Shown here: positions 14,888 to 22,189 of the stretch, piece after piece | Layout: every line of letters starts with the position of its first letter | How positions within the stretch are numbered: position 1 is the stretch's first letter | Source: Permianibacter sp046297695 | GTDB lineage: Bacteria > Pseudomonadota > Gammaproteobacteria > Enterobacterales > Permianibacteraceae | Direction: 5' to 3' | Assembly: GCA_046297695.1 (NCBI GenBank) | Contig: JBKBHF010000011.1 | Span: 23,357-87,356 of the forward strand | DNA: 64,000 bases | Notes under the pieces: model-generated | What the model saw: only the letters and a program-made list of their open reading frames with translations | What the model was told of the DNA's origin: nothing | Database searches by the model: none | Translations under genes and position numbers: made by a program

Positions 14888-16681
14888 ATGCCCCCCGCTG
14901 AATTCGCCAAGAACGACATCCCGAAAGCCGGGCTCGGCCAACTGGCCAAGCTGGCCGACTTGCTCAAGCCTTACCGCAAGCAGATTGCCATTGCGCTGAC
15001 CGCGCTGGTGATCGCCGCCAGCAGTTTTCTGGTGCTCGGTCAGGGCCTGAAAGCGGTGATCGATCAGGGCCTCATCACCGGCAAACCGGCCGCGCTCAAT
15101 CAGGCGATGGGCTTTTTCCTGCTGGTGGTGCTGGTCTTGGCGCTGGCGACCTATGTCCGGTTCTATTTTGTCTCCTGGCTGGGCGAGCGGGTCGTCGCCG
15201 ATCTGCGCAAGCAGGTGTTCGAGCATCTGCTGACGCTGTCGCCGAGCTTCTATGAAAACACCCGCACCGGCGAAGCGCTGTCGCGGCTGACCAACGACAC
15301 CACGATGCTGGAAACGGTGATCGGCTCCAGCCTGTCGATGGCGCTGCGCAATGCGCTGATGCTGATTGGCGGTCTGGTGATGCTGTTTGTCACCAGTGTG
15401 AAGCTGACACTTTTCGTACTGCTGGCGGTGCCCTTGGTTGTGGTGCCGATTCTGATTTTCGGCCGCAAAGTGCGCAATCTCGCCCGCGATGCCCAGGCCC
15501 GTCTGGGCGATGCCAGCGCCTTTCTCGATGAAGCGATACACGAAGTGCGCACGGTGCAGGCGTCGGTGGCCGAGCCGGTGATGCGCACGCGCTTTGGCGG
15601 TCATCTCGATGCCGTGTTCAGCACCGCGAAAGCACGCATTCGCGCCCGCGCCGCGCTGGTCGCGATCGTCATTGTGCTGGCGTTCGGCGCGATTGGCTTC
15701 ATTCTGTGGACCGGCGGTCACGATGTGATCAGCGGCCGCATCAGCCCCGGCCAGTTGTCAGCGTTCGTGTTTTACGCCGTGATTGTCGCCAGCGCCGTCG
15801 GCACCATCAGCGAGGTGTTTGGCGATCTGCAGCGCGCCGCCGGCGCGACCGAGCGTTTGATGGAATTGCTGAACACACCGACGGCGATTCCCGTGCCGGC
15901 CAATCCGGAGCCGCTGCCGACTCCGGTGCGCGGCGAGCTGCAGTTCGACGCGGTGCGCTTTCATTACGCCAGCCGGCCAGACACGCCGGCACTCGATGAT
16001 TTTTCCTTGACAGTACAACCCGGCGAGCGCATCGCGCTGGTTGGCCCGAGCGGCGCCGGCAAAACCACGGCGTTCCAGTTGCTGCTGCGCTTCTATGATC
16101 CGGAAACCGGTGCGGTGCGGCTTGATGGTCACGATCTGCGCTTGCTCGACCCGCAAGCCTTGCGCAAGCAGATTGCACTGGTGCCGCAGGAGCCGGTGAT
16201 TTTTGCCGACACGGTGCGCGAGAACGTGCGCTTTGCCAGACCCGGCGCCAGCGACGCCGAGGTACGTGCGGCGTTGGAAGCCGCTTACGCACTCGATTTT
16301 GTCGAACAGATGCCGGGCGGACTCGATGCCCAGCTAGGTGAACGTGGCGTGCGGTTGTCCGGTGGCCAGCGCCAGCGGCTGGCGATTGCCCGCGCCTTGC
16401 TGGCCGATCGGCCGGTGCTGCTGCTCGACGAAGCAACCAGTGCGCTCGATGCCGAAAGCGAGCGGAAAGTACAGCTGGCACTCGACCGCCTGATGCAGAA
16501 CCGGACCACCCTGATCATCGCGCACCGGCTGGCGACCGTGCGCCACGCCGACCGTATTGCAGTCATGGAACAGGGACGCGTGGTCGCGCTTGGCAAGCAC
16601 GATGAACTGGTCCGTGACAACCCGCTGTACGCCAATCTGGCCCGGCTGCAATTCCTGCATGAGCCGGCACCGGCGGGCTGA
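14888..16681 (+). CDS. ABCB/MsbA-type ABC exporter, half transporter (TMD-NBD fusion)
   Basis: The 597-residue protein fuses a six-helix exporter membrane domain (about residues 25-310) with an ATPase domain. Walker A is GPSGAGKTT near 386-394, the signature LSGGQRQRLAIARAL near 490, and Walker B with D-loop VLLLDEATSALDAE near 512. It would work as a homodimer exporting a hydrophobic substrate such as lipid or drug. It is related to MsbA but I cannot show that it is the lipid A flippase, since no lpxK is adjacent. The ATG at 14888 follows GGAG by seven bases. The 23-codon upstream extension is not used. Confidence 0.9.
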   Translation: MPPAEFAKNDIPKAGLGQLAKLADLLKPYRKQIAIALTALVIAASSFLVLGQGLKAVIDQGLITGKPAALNQAMGFFLLVVLVLALATYVRFYFVSWLGERVVADLRKQVFEHLLTLSPSFYENTRTGEALSRLTNDTTMLETVIGSSLSMALRNALMLIGGLVMLFVTSVKLTLFVLLAVPLVVVPILIFGRKVRNLARDAQARLGDASAFLDEAIHEVRTVQASVAEPVMRTRFGGHLDAVFSTAKARIRARAALVAIVIVLAFGAIGFILWTGGHDVISGRISPGQLSAFVFYAVIVASAVGTISEVFGDLQRAAGATERLMELLNTPTAIPVPANPEPLPTPVRGELQFDAVRFHYASRPDTPALDDFSLTVQPGERIALVGPSGAGKTTAFQLLLRFYDPETGAVRLDGHDLRLLDPQALRKQIALVPQEPVIFADTVRENVRFARPGASDAEVRAALEAAYALDFVEQMPGGLDAQLGERGVRLSGGQRQRLAIARALLADRPVLLLDEATSALDAESERKVQLALDRLMQNRTTLIIAHRLATVRHADRIAVMEQGRVVALGKHDELVRDNPLYANLARLQFLHEPAPAG

Positions 16682-16756
16682 GTACGCATTGCCGGCCGAG
16701 GCGAGCCCGGCCGCTGCGCGTTGGCTTGACCAGTGCCGCCAACGACGCCGGCTGGC

Positions 16757-16786
16757 TTGACCGGCCGGCGGCCGGCTCGGTATAAA
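16757..16786 (+). promoter_or_regulatory. Sigma-70-like promoter upstream of the kynurenine operon
   Basis: TTGACC at 16757-16762 and TATAAA at 16781-16786 are separated by 18 bases. Both boxes match consensus at five of six positions. Transcription would start near 16793, about 250 bases before the first operon gene. Confidence 0.6.
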
Positions 16787-16814
16787 GCAGACACCTCCTT
16801 CGAGGCTTTTTGCC

Positions 16815-16895
16815 ATGAGTCGCGACGCGCACCACCGCAAATCGTCCGGCGCCATTTTCGCCAGCCGCGCCGGCTGCAAGTGCTTCCCCGCCTGA
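16815..16895 (+). CDS. Possible 26-residue leader-like peptide upstream of the kynurenine operon
   Basis: An ATG frame of 26 codons begins about 20 bases after the predicted transcription start. GAGG lies nine bases ahead of the ATG. The peptide begins MSRDAHHRKSSGAIF and ends with GCKCFPA. It has no tryptophan, so it is not an obvious Trp attenuator. The 150 bases that follow carry no clear terminator, only a weak GCCGG/CCGGC stem. It may be fortuitous. The remainder of the 365-base gap between the exporter and RidA genes shows nothing else. Confidence 0.25.
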   Translation: MSRDAHHRKSSGAIFASRAGCKCFPA

Positions 16896-17046
16896 GCTTC
16901 CATCGCCGCCCGGCGCTCTGCTGCGCGCGGCTGCTATCGTTTTGTCTGCAACGCCGTTTTCGCCATCTTGTTTTGTAAACCGCCGGCTTTACCGGCATTG
17001 TGTCACCAACAGGTTTCACCACTTTCTTTTGCCAAGAGGTTCCGCG

Positions 17047-17466
17047 ATGAGCCAATCCAGCATTCATTCCGACAAGGCCCCCGAGCCGGTCGGCGCCTAC
17101 CCGCATGCCCGTCGGGTCGGCAACCTGCTGTTTCTGTCCGGCATCGGCCCGCGCAAGAAAGGCACGAAAGAGATTCCCGGTGTCGTGCTCGGCGCCGATG
17201 GCAGCATTCAGTTCAGCGACATCGAAGCGCAATGCCGCTCGGTGTTCGAGAACGTGCGCACCGTGCTGGAAGCGTCCGGTTCGAAATGGGAAAACCTCGT
17301 CGACGTCACCGTGTATCTGACCAACATGAAGCGCGACTTCGCCATCTACAACAAGCTCTGGGCCGAATATTTCCACACCAATCCACCGTGCCGGACCACG
17401 GTCGAGATCCTGAGCTTGCCCACGCCCATTGCCATTGAACTGAAATGCATTGCGACAGTCGATTGA
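17047..17466 (+). CDS. RidA-family protein, probable 2-aminomuconate deaminase
   Basis: The 139-residue protein is of the RidA/YjgF fold: GAYPHARRVGNLLFLSG, a DIEAQCRSVFENV helix, VDVTVYLTNM, and the CRTTVEIL active-site arginine region. The insertion GPRKKGTKEIPGV after the first strands is typical of the 2-aminomuconate deaminase branch, which releases ammonia from 2-aminomuconate. The gene heads a cluster that makes this pathway's precursor (3-hydroxyanthranilate dioxygenase and ACMS decarboxylase follow), supporting the specific role over general imine deaminase. The ATG at 17047 follows AGAGG. The specific substrate is inferred. Confidence 0.8.
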   Translation: MSQSSIHSDKAPEPVGAYPHARRVGNLLFLSGIGPRKKGTKEIPGVVLGADGSIQFSDIEAQCRSVFENVRTVLEASGSKWENLVDVTVYLTNMKRDFAIYNKLWAEYFHTNPPCRTTVEILSLPTPIAIELKCIATVD

Positions 17467-17506
17467 ATTGTACTGCTCGCCAGCATCGACCGAACAGGAT
17501 GTCACC

Positions 17507-18373
17507 ATGAACAAACACTTTGGCAACGACCATCGCCTGCTGCTGGCAGCCAGCGTGCTGTTCAGCGCCAGCGCCTGTACCACCATCACGGTATCGGAAA
17601 AAGAATTGCTGATGCCGGACAAGGCCGTCACCTCACGCAACATCGACAGCATTGCCGCCGGTTACCAACTGCGGGAATTGACACTCAGCGGCAAAGACGG
17701 CACCCGCCTGTACGGTCAGCTGCTGCAACACCCGCAAGCGAAGCAGACGGTGCTTTTTTTTGGTGGCAACAACTTCCGTATCCAGCAACATGGCCGCACC
17801 GTGCTAGAGGGCTACAGCAAGCTCGGCGTCAATCTGGTGCTGGTCGATCATCGCGGCTATGGCAACAGCGAAGGCGAACCGAGCATCGAGACCTTGTTCA
17901 GCGATGGCTTGGCCACGTTTGATCGGATCAGGCAAGAGCTGCCGGCTCAGCCACTGATCGTACACGGTTTCTCGCTCGGCAGCTTCATTGCCGGCCATGT
18001 CGGCAAACACCGACCGGTCGATGCCCTGATTCTGGAGGGCAGCGCCACCAATGCCGAAGACTGGGCCGCGGCGATCACGCCGTGGTTCGCCAAGCCGTTC
18101 ATCACGGTCAAGATTGAATCGAAGCTGCAGGCCATCAACAACAAAGACAACCTGACCGACTTCCGGGCCCCCCTGCTGATCGTGGTCGGTGAAAACGACA
18201 ACCAGACTCCGCCGTCGTTGTCAGAAAAGCTCTACGCCGAAGCAACCCAAGCTCGCTACCGCGAGCTGCAAATCGTGCCCGACCTGAACCACAATCTCGC
18301 CGTCAAAACGACCAGTTTCGCCGAAGCCTTTACGACGCTGCAGAAGCAGCTCAGCCCAGGAACCGCACCATGA
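17507..18373 (+). CDS. Alpha/beta hydrolase with lipoprotein-like signal, inside the kynurenine operon
   Basis: The 288-residue protein starts MNKHFGNDHR, followed by LLLAASVLFSASAC, where Cys24 could be lipidated. The lipobox is imperfect, with Ala rather than Leu at -3. An alpha/beta hydrolase domain follows: FFGGNNF oxyanion region, DHRGYGNSEGEP, nucleophile elbow HGFSLGS with Ser156, acid region VVGENDNQTPP, and His in DLNHNLAV. The family resembles BEM46/YfhR-type serine hydrolases of unknown substrate. The start at 17507 has AGGA eight bases upstream. Its stop overlaps the next ATG (ATGA). An envelope location makes it an odd member of a cytoplasmic pathway. Confidence 0.8.
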   Translation: MNKHFGNDHRLLLAASVLFSASACTTITVSEKELLMPDKAVTSRNIDSIAAGYQLRELTLSGKDGTRLYGQLLQHPQAKQTVLFFGGNNFRIQQHGRTVLEGYSKLGVNLVLVDHRGYGNSEGEPSIETLFSDGLATFDRIRQELPAQPLIVHGFSLGSFIAGHVGKHRPVDALILEGSATNAEDWAAAITPWFAKPFITVKIESKLQAINNKDNLTDFRAPLLIVVGENDNQTPPSLSEKLYAEATQARYRELQIVPDLNHNLAVKTTSFAEAFTTLQKQLSPGTAP

Positions 18374-18915
18374 CCATCGTGCCGCCGTTCAATTTCCAGC
18401 AATGGATCGCCGAGCACCGGCATCTGTTGCAACCGCCGGTCTGCAACAAGCAGGTGTTTGAAAATGACGAGTTCATCGTGATGGTGGTCGGCGGCCCGAA
18501 CGGCCGTAAGGACTACCATTACGACGAAGGCCCGGAGTTCTTCTACCAGCTCGAAGGCGAAATGCTGCTGCGCACGATGCAGGACGGCAAACGGGTCGAT
18601 TATCCGATCAAGGCGGGCGAGATTTTTCTGCTACCGGCCAAAGTGCCGCATTCGCCAGTGCGCTATGCCAATTCGATTGGCCTGGTGGTCGAACGCAAGC
18701 GCTTGGTCCATGAAAAAGACGGCCTGATGTGGTTCTGCGATCACTGCGATGCCAAGCTGTACGAGGAATACTTCACGCTGCACAGCGTTGAAAAAGATTT
18801 CCTGCCGGTGTTCGAGCGCTACCTGGCCAGTGAAGAAAAGCGTACCTGCAAACAATGCGGCACGGTGGCGCCGGCGGTGAACAAGTTGGCAGTGAAGTCG
18901 CTGACTGTGGCTTGA
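18370..18915 (+). CDS. 3-hydroxyanthranilate 3,4-dioxygenase
   Basis: The 181-residue cupin oxidatively cleaves 3-hydroxyanthranilate to 2-amino-3-carboxymuconate semialdehyde with Fe(II) and O2. Metal ligands are predicted at His50, Glu56 (DYHYDEGPEFFYQLEGE) and His94 (KVPHSPVRY). The C-terminus has a rubredoxin-like pair of motifs, Cys123-x-x-Cys126 and Cys160-x-x-Cys163, as in known bacterial enzymes with a second iron site. The ATG at 18370 overlaps the upstream stop. It acts just before ACMS decarboxylase, whose gene lies 144 bases downstream past an inverted repeat element. Confidence 0.96.
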   Translation: MTIVPPFNFQQWIAEHRHLLQPPVCNKQVFENDEFIVMVVGGPNGRKDYHYDEGPEFFYQLEGEMLLRTMQDGKRVDYPIKAGEIFLLPAKVPHSPVRYANSIGLVVERKRLVHEKDGLMWFCDHCDAKLYEEYFTLHSVEKDFLPVFERYLASEEKRTCKQCGTVAPAVNKLAVKSLTVA

Positions 18916-18925
18916 ACGGAAGATT

Positions 18926-19020
18926 CACCCTCACCCCAGCCCTCTCCCCTCAAGGGAGAGGGAGAACACCTATCGAACGAAGCGTTCCTTCTCCCTTGAG
19001 GGGAGCAGGACAGGATGAGG
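18926..19020. repeat. Inverted pair of a CCTCACCCC..CTCTCCC-type dispersed repeat
   Basis: CTCCCCTCAAGGGAG at 18944-18958 reappears in reverse complement at 18991-19005. Flanks read CCCTCACCCCAGCC on the left and GGACAGGATGAGG on the right, which are inverted versions of the same consensus. Each copy is also internally palindromic. The unit resembles a repeat common in Xanthomonas and Pseudomonas genomes. It lies between two operon genes. Confidence 0.75.
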
Positions 19021-19059
19021 CTGAGGCTGCCGAGTCCTCGCCCAATTAACGAGAATCCC

Positions 19060-20073
19060 ATGCTAACCATCGACATCCACACCCATATCCTGCCGCGCGA
19101 TTGGCCGAATCTGAAAGAGCGCTACGGTTATGGTGGCTTTATCCAGTTGGAACATTGCGGCCCCGGCTGCGCCAACATGGTTCAGGACGGCAAGTTCTTC
19201 CGCAAAATCGGCAGCAACTGCTGGGACGGCGGCGTGCGCTTGCAGGAATGCGATCAACACGGCGTGCATATCCAGGTGCTGTCGACGGTGCCGGTGATGT
19301 TCAGTTACTGGGCCAAACCGGAACACACGCTCGATCTGTCGCGGCTGTTGAACGACCACATCGCCGGCGTCGTTGCCGACCACCCGCGCCGCTTTGTCGG
19401 TCTTGGCACGGTACCGATGCAGGACAGCAAGCTGGCGATTCAGGAGCTGGAACGCTGCATCAAGGAACTGAACTTTCCAGGCATCCAGATTGGTTCCAAT
19501 ATCAACGGCAAGAACCTGAACGATCCAGCGCTGTTCGATATCTTTGCCGCCGCGCAAGATCTGAATGCCTGCGTGTTTGTCCATCCATGGGACATGTTTG
19601 GCAAAGATCGTCTTGGCCAATACTGGGCGCAGTGGCTGGTCGGCATGCCGGCCGAAACCTGCCTCGCCATCACCTCGATGATTTTCGGTGGCGTGCTGGA
19701 GCGGCTACCGAAACTGCGCATCGCTTTCGCCCACGGCGGCGGTAGTTTTCCGCACACCATTGGCCGGATCGAACACGGCTTTGAAGCCCGACCGGATCTG
19801 TGCGCGACTGATAACCACATCAACCCACGCGAATACCTGAAGCGCATCTATCTCGATACCCTGGTGCACGACCCGCTGGCGCTGAAGTACATCGTCGATC
19901 TGGTTGGCGCCGACCGACTTGCGCTCGGCACCGATTATCCGTTTCCGCTCGGTGAATTGCAGCCGGGCAAGCTAATCCGCGAAACCTTCAGCGATGACAG
20001 CATCCGCGCCCGCCTGCTGCACGGTACCGCACTGGAGTGGCTCAATCTGCCGAAAGCGCATTTTCTGGGTTGA
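19060..20073 (+). CDS. 2-amino-3-carboxymuconate-6-semialdehyde decarboxylase
   Basis: The 337-residue amidohydrolase-fold enzyme decarboxylates ACMS to 2-aminomuconate semialdehyde and so keeps the pathway away from quinolinate. The zinc site is seen as DIHTHI (His7, His9), VFVHPWD (His175), AFAHGGGSFP (His225) and GTDYPFPLG (Asp292), all characteristic of ACMSD. The ATG at 19060 gives the family N-terminus MLTIDIHTHILP. The longer frame would start inside the repeat element. Its stop overlaps the start of the cyclase-family gene. Confidence 0.96.
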   Translation: MLTIDIHTHILPRDWPNLKERYGYGGFIQLEHCGPGCANMVQDGKFFRKIGSNCWDGGVRLQECDQHGVHIQVLSTVPVMFSYWAKPEHTLDLSRLLNDHIAGVVADHPRRFVGLGTVPMQDSKLAIQELERCIKELNFPGIQIGSNINGKNLNDPALFDIFAAAQDLNACVFVHPWDMFGKDRLGQYWAQWLVGMPAETCLAITSMIFGGVLERLPKLRIAFAHGGGSFPHTIGRIEHGFEARPDLCATDNHINPREYLKRIYLDTLVHDPLALKYIVDLVGADRLALGTDYPFPLGELQPGKLIRETFSDDSIRARLLHGTALEWLNLPKAHFLG

Positions 20074-20906
20074 TGCTCATGAAACTGACCATACAACTTG
20101 CCGGCCAAACGTTCCGCGTTCGTCACAGCGAAGCAATTTCGCTGGCCATCCCGTTGCAGTTCAACGGCCCGCAACCGAATCATTTCGGCGCCGCCATCGC
20201 CAACAGCAAGCCGATGCAGGCCGGCAGCTGGATTGGCGACACCCGCAAAGGCGGCAGCTGCAATGTGCCGGAGCTGACGCTGAATCCGCATTGCAATGGC
20301 ACCCATACCGAGTCGGTCAGCCATATTGTCAATGAATTGCATTCGGTTCATCAAAGCCTGCACGAACTGCTGGTACCGGCAACGCTGATTTCGATCCATC
20401 CGGTCGCCGCCAGTCAGTGCAGCGATCACTACACACCCATGTTGGCGGCCAATGATCAGGTGATTACCGCTGCGACCTTGCAACGTGCGCTCGATGACAT
20501 CGGCAATGACTGGCTGGGCGCGCTGGTGGTGCGGACGCTGCCGAATGGCCGCGACAAGCAGGTCGCCCGTTATGGCGACAGCCACCAGCCACCGTTTTTC
20601 ACCCGCGAAGCGATGCAGTATCTGCGTCTGCGCGGCGTGCAGCATTTGCTGGTCGATTTTCCGTCGCTGGACAAGATGCACGACAACGGCCATCTGACCG
20701 CTCACCATTTGTTCTGGGACGTCACCGAAGACACCCATGGTCCGGCACCGACGACAGCCCTGCAGCGCACCGTCACCGAAATGATTTTTGTCCCGGATGC
20801 CGTTCGCGATGGCGTCTACCTGCTCAATTTGCAAGTGCCGGCATTCGAACTCGATGTCGCACCCAGCCGGCCTTTCCTGATCCCTGTGGAGCTCGATCAT
20901 GCTTGA
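20073..20906 (+). CDS. Cyclase-family hydrolase, candidate N-formylkynurenine formamidase
   Basis: The 277-residue protein belongs to the cyclase/KynB-type metal hydrolase fold. Its metal motif reads PHCNGTHTESVSH, which differs from the usual HxGTHxDxPxH by one extra residue before GTH and Glu in place of Asp. A downstream HLLVDFPSLDKMHDNGHLTAHH segment matches the second metal region. KynB hydrolyses N-formylkynurenine to kynurenine, the step just before kynurenine monooxygenase. The position between ACMSD and kynureninase genes supports that role, but the deviant motif leaves doubt. The ATG at 20073 overlaps the ACMSD stop. An ATG at 20079 is an alternative. Confidence 0.7.
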   Translation: MLMKLTIQLAGQTFRVRHSEAISLAIPLQFNGPQPNHFGAAIANSKPMQAGSWIGDTRKGGSCNVPELTLNPHCNGTHTESVSHIVNELHSVHQSLHELLVPATLISIHPVAASQCSDHYTPMLAANDQVITAATLQRALDDIGNDWLGALVVRTLPNGRDKQVARYGDSHQPPFFTREAMQYLRLRGVQHLLVDFPSLDKMHDNGHLTAHHLFWDVTEDTHGPAPTTALQRTVTEMIFVPDAVRDGVYLLNLQVPAFELDVAPSRPFLIPVELDHA

Positions 20907-22170
20907 GAACAATCTCGCGTTTGCCCAGAAACTTGACGGCGCCGATCCGTTGCATCCGATGCGGCACCAGTTTCATATCCCGCGTCATCAAGGTCACGAT
21001 GAGATCTATCTCTGCGGCAACTCGCTCGGCCTGCAACCGAAACGCACTGCCGATTATGTCGATGAGTTGCTGAAAGATTGGCAGCAGCTTGGCGTCAAAG
21101 GCCATTTCGCCGCCAAGCATTCCTGGCTGCCGTACCATGAATTCCTGACCGAAGCCTCGGCCAAGCTGGTCGGCGCCCTGCCGCAGGAAGTGGTTTGCAT
21201 GAATTCGCTGACCGCCAACCTGCACTTCCTGATGGTCAGCTTTTACCGGCCAAGCAAAGAACGGTTCAAGATCCTGATCGAAGATCACGCCTTCCCGTCT
21301 GATCACTATGCGGTCGAATCGCAGCTGCGCTTCCATGGCCTCGACCCGAAAGAGGCCTTGGTATTGGCCAAGCCGCGCGCTGGCGAAGACTGCCTGCGTC
21401 AGGAAGATCTGGTGGAGCTCATCAAACGCGAAGGCAAGCAGCTGGCGCTGATCCTGTTGCCCGGCGTGCAGTACTACACCGGCGAAGTGCTGGACATGGC
21501 GGCGATTGCCGAAGCCGGCCACAGCGTCGGTGCCACCGTCGGTTTTGATCTGGCGCATGCGGTCGGCAATATCGTGCTGAACCTGCACGACTGGGATGTC
21601 GATTTCGCGGCCTGGTGTTCGTACAAGTATTTGAACAGCGGCCCCGGTTCGGTCGCTGGCGCGTTCGTCCACGAACGCCACCTCGGCAAGGATCTGCCGC
21701 GCTTCCACGGCTGGTGGGGCCAGAACAAATCGATTCGCTTCCAGATGGGGCCGGAGTTCGATGCCATCCCGACCGCCGAAGCCTGGCAGCTGTCGAACCC
21801 GCCGATTCTGTCGCTCGCCGCAGTGCGTGCCTCGCTCGATACCTTCATGGAGGCCGGCGGCATCCATCCGCTGCGCAAGAAATCACTGGAACTGACCGGC
21901 TACCTGCGCTGGTTGCTGGAACAGGAACTCGGTGACGCCATCCACGTGCTGACACCGTTCGAACCACGCCGGCATGGCGCGCAGTTGTCCTTGACCGTCA
22001 AGCTGCATGGCCAGACCGCCAAGCAGGTACAACAGCAGCTGGAAGATCAGGGCGTGACCTGTGATTTCCGCGAACCAAACGTGATGCGGGCCGCACCGGC
22101 GCCGCTGTACAACAGCTTTGAAGATGTCTGGCGCTTCGTGCAGATTCTGAAAAAGACCGTACAAGCCTAA
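20899..22170 (+). CDS. kynU: Kynureninase
   Basis: A PLP enzyme of 423 residues that cleaves kynurenine or 3-hydroxykynurenine into (3-hydroxy)anthranilate and alanine. Motifs: YLCGNSLGLQPKRT, MNSLTANLHFLMVSFYRP, DHAFPSDHYAVESQ, VGFDLAHAVGNIVLNLHDW with the cofactor aspartate, and the Schiff-base lysine Lys243 in WCSYKYLNSGPGS. Length and order are normal. The start overlaps the upstream gene by eight bases. With monooxygenase downstream, the favoured substrate is probably 3-hydroxykynurenine. Confidence 0.98.
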   Translation: MLENNLAFAQKLDGADPLHPMRHQFHIPRHQGHDEIYLCGNSLGLQPKRTADYVDELLKDWQQLGVKGHFAAKHSWLPYHEFLTEASAKLVGALPQEVVCMNSLTANLHFLMVSFYRPSKERFKILIEDHAFPSDHYAVESQLRFHGLDPKEALVLAKPRAGEDCLRQEDLVELIKREGKQLALILLPGVQYYTGEVLDMAAIAEAGHSVGATVGFDLAHAVGNIVLNLHDWDVDFAAWCSYKYLNSGPGSVAGAFVHERHLGKDLPRFHGWWGQNKSIRFQMGPEFDAIPTAEAWQLSNPPILSLAAVRASLDTFMEAGGIHPLRKKSLELTGYLRWLLEQELGDAIHVLTPFEPRRHGAQLSLTVKLHGQTAKQVQQQLEDQGVTCDFREPNVMRAAPAPLYNSFEDVWRFVQILKKTVQA

Positions 22171-22189
22171 ATCAACCAAGGCCCTGTTC

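Noticed and set aside
14690..15721. Upstream part of the 426-codon minus-strand frame
   Set aside because: It is antisense to the ABC exporter. Only the last 82 codons with their own ribosome site are plausible.
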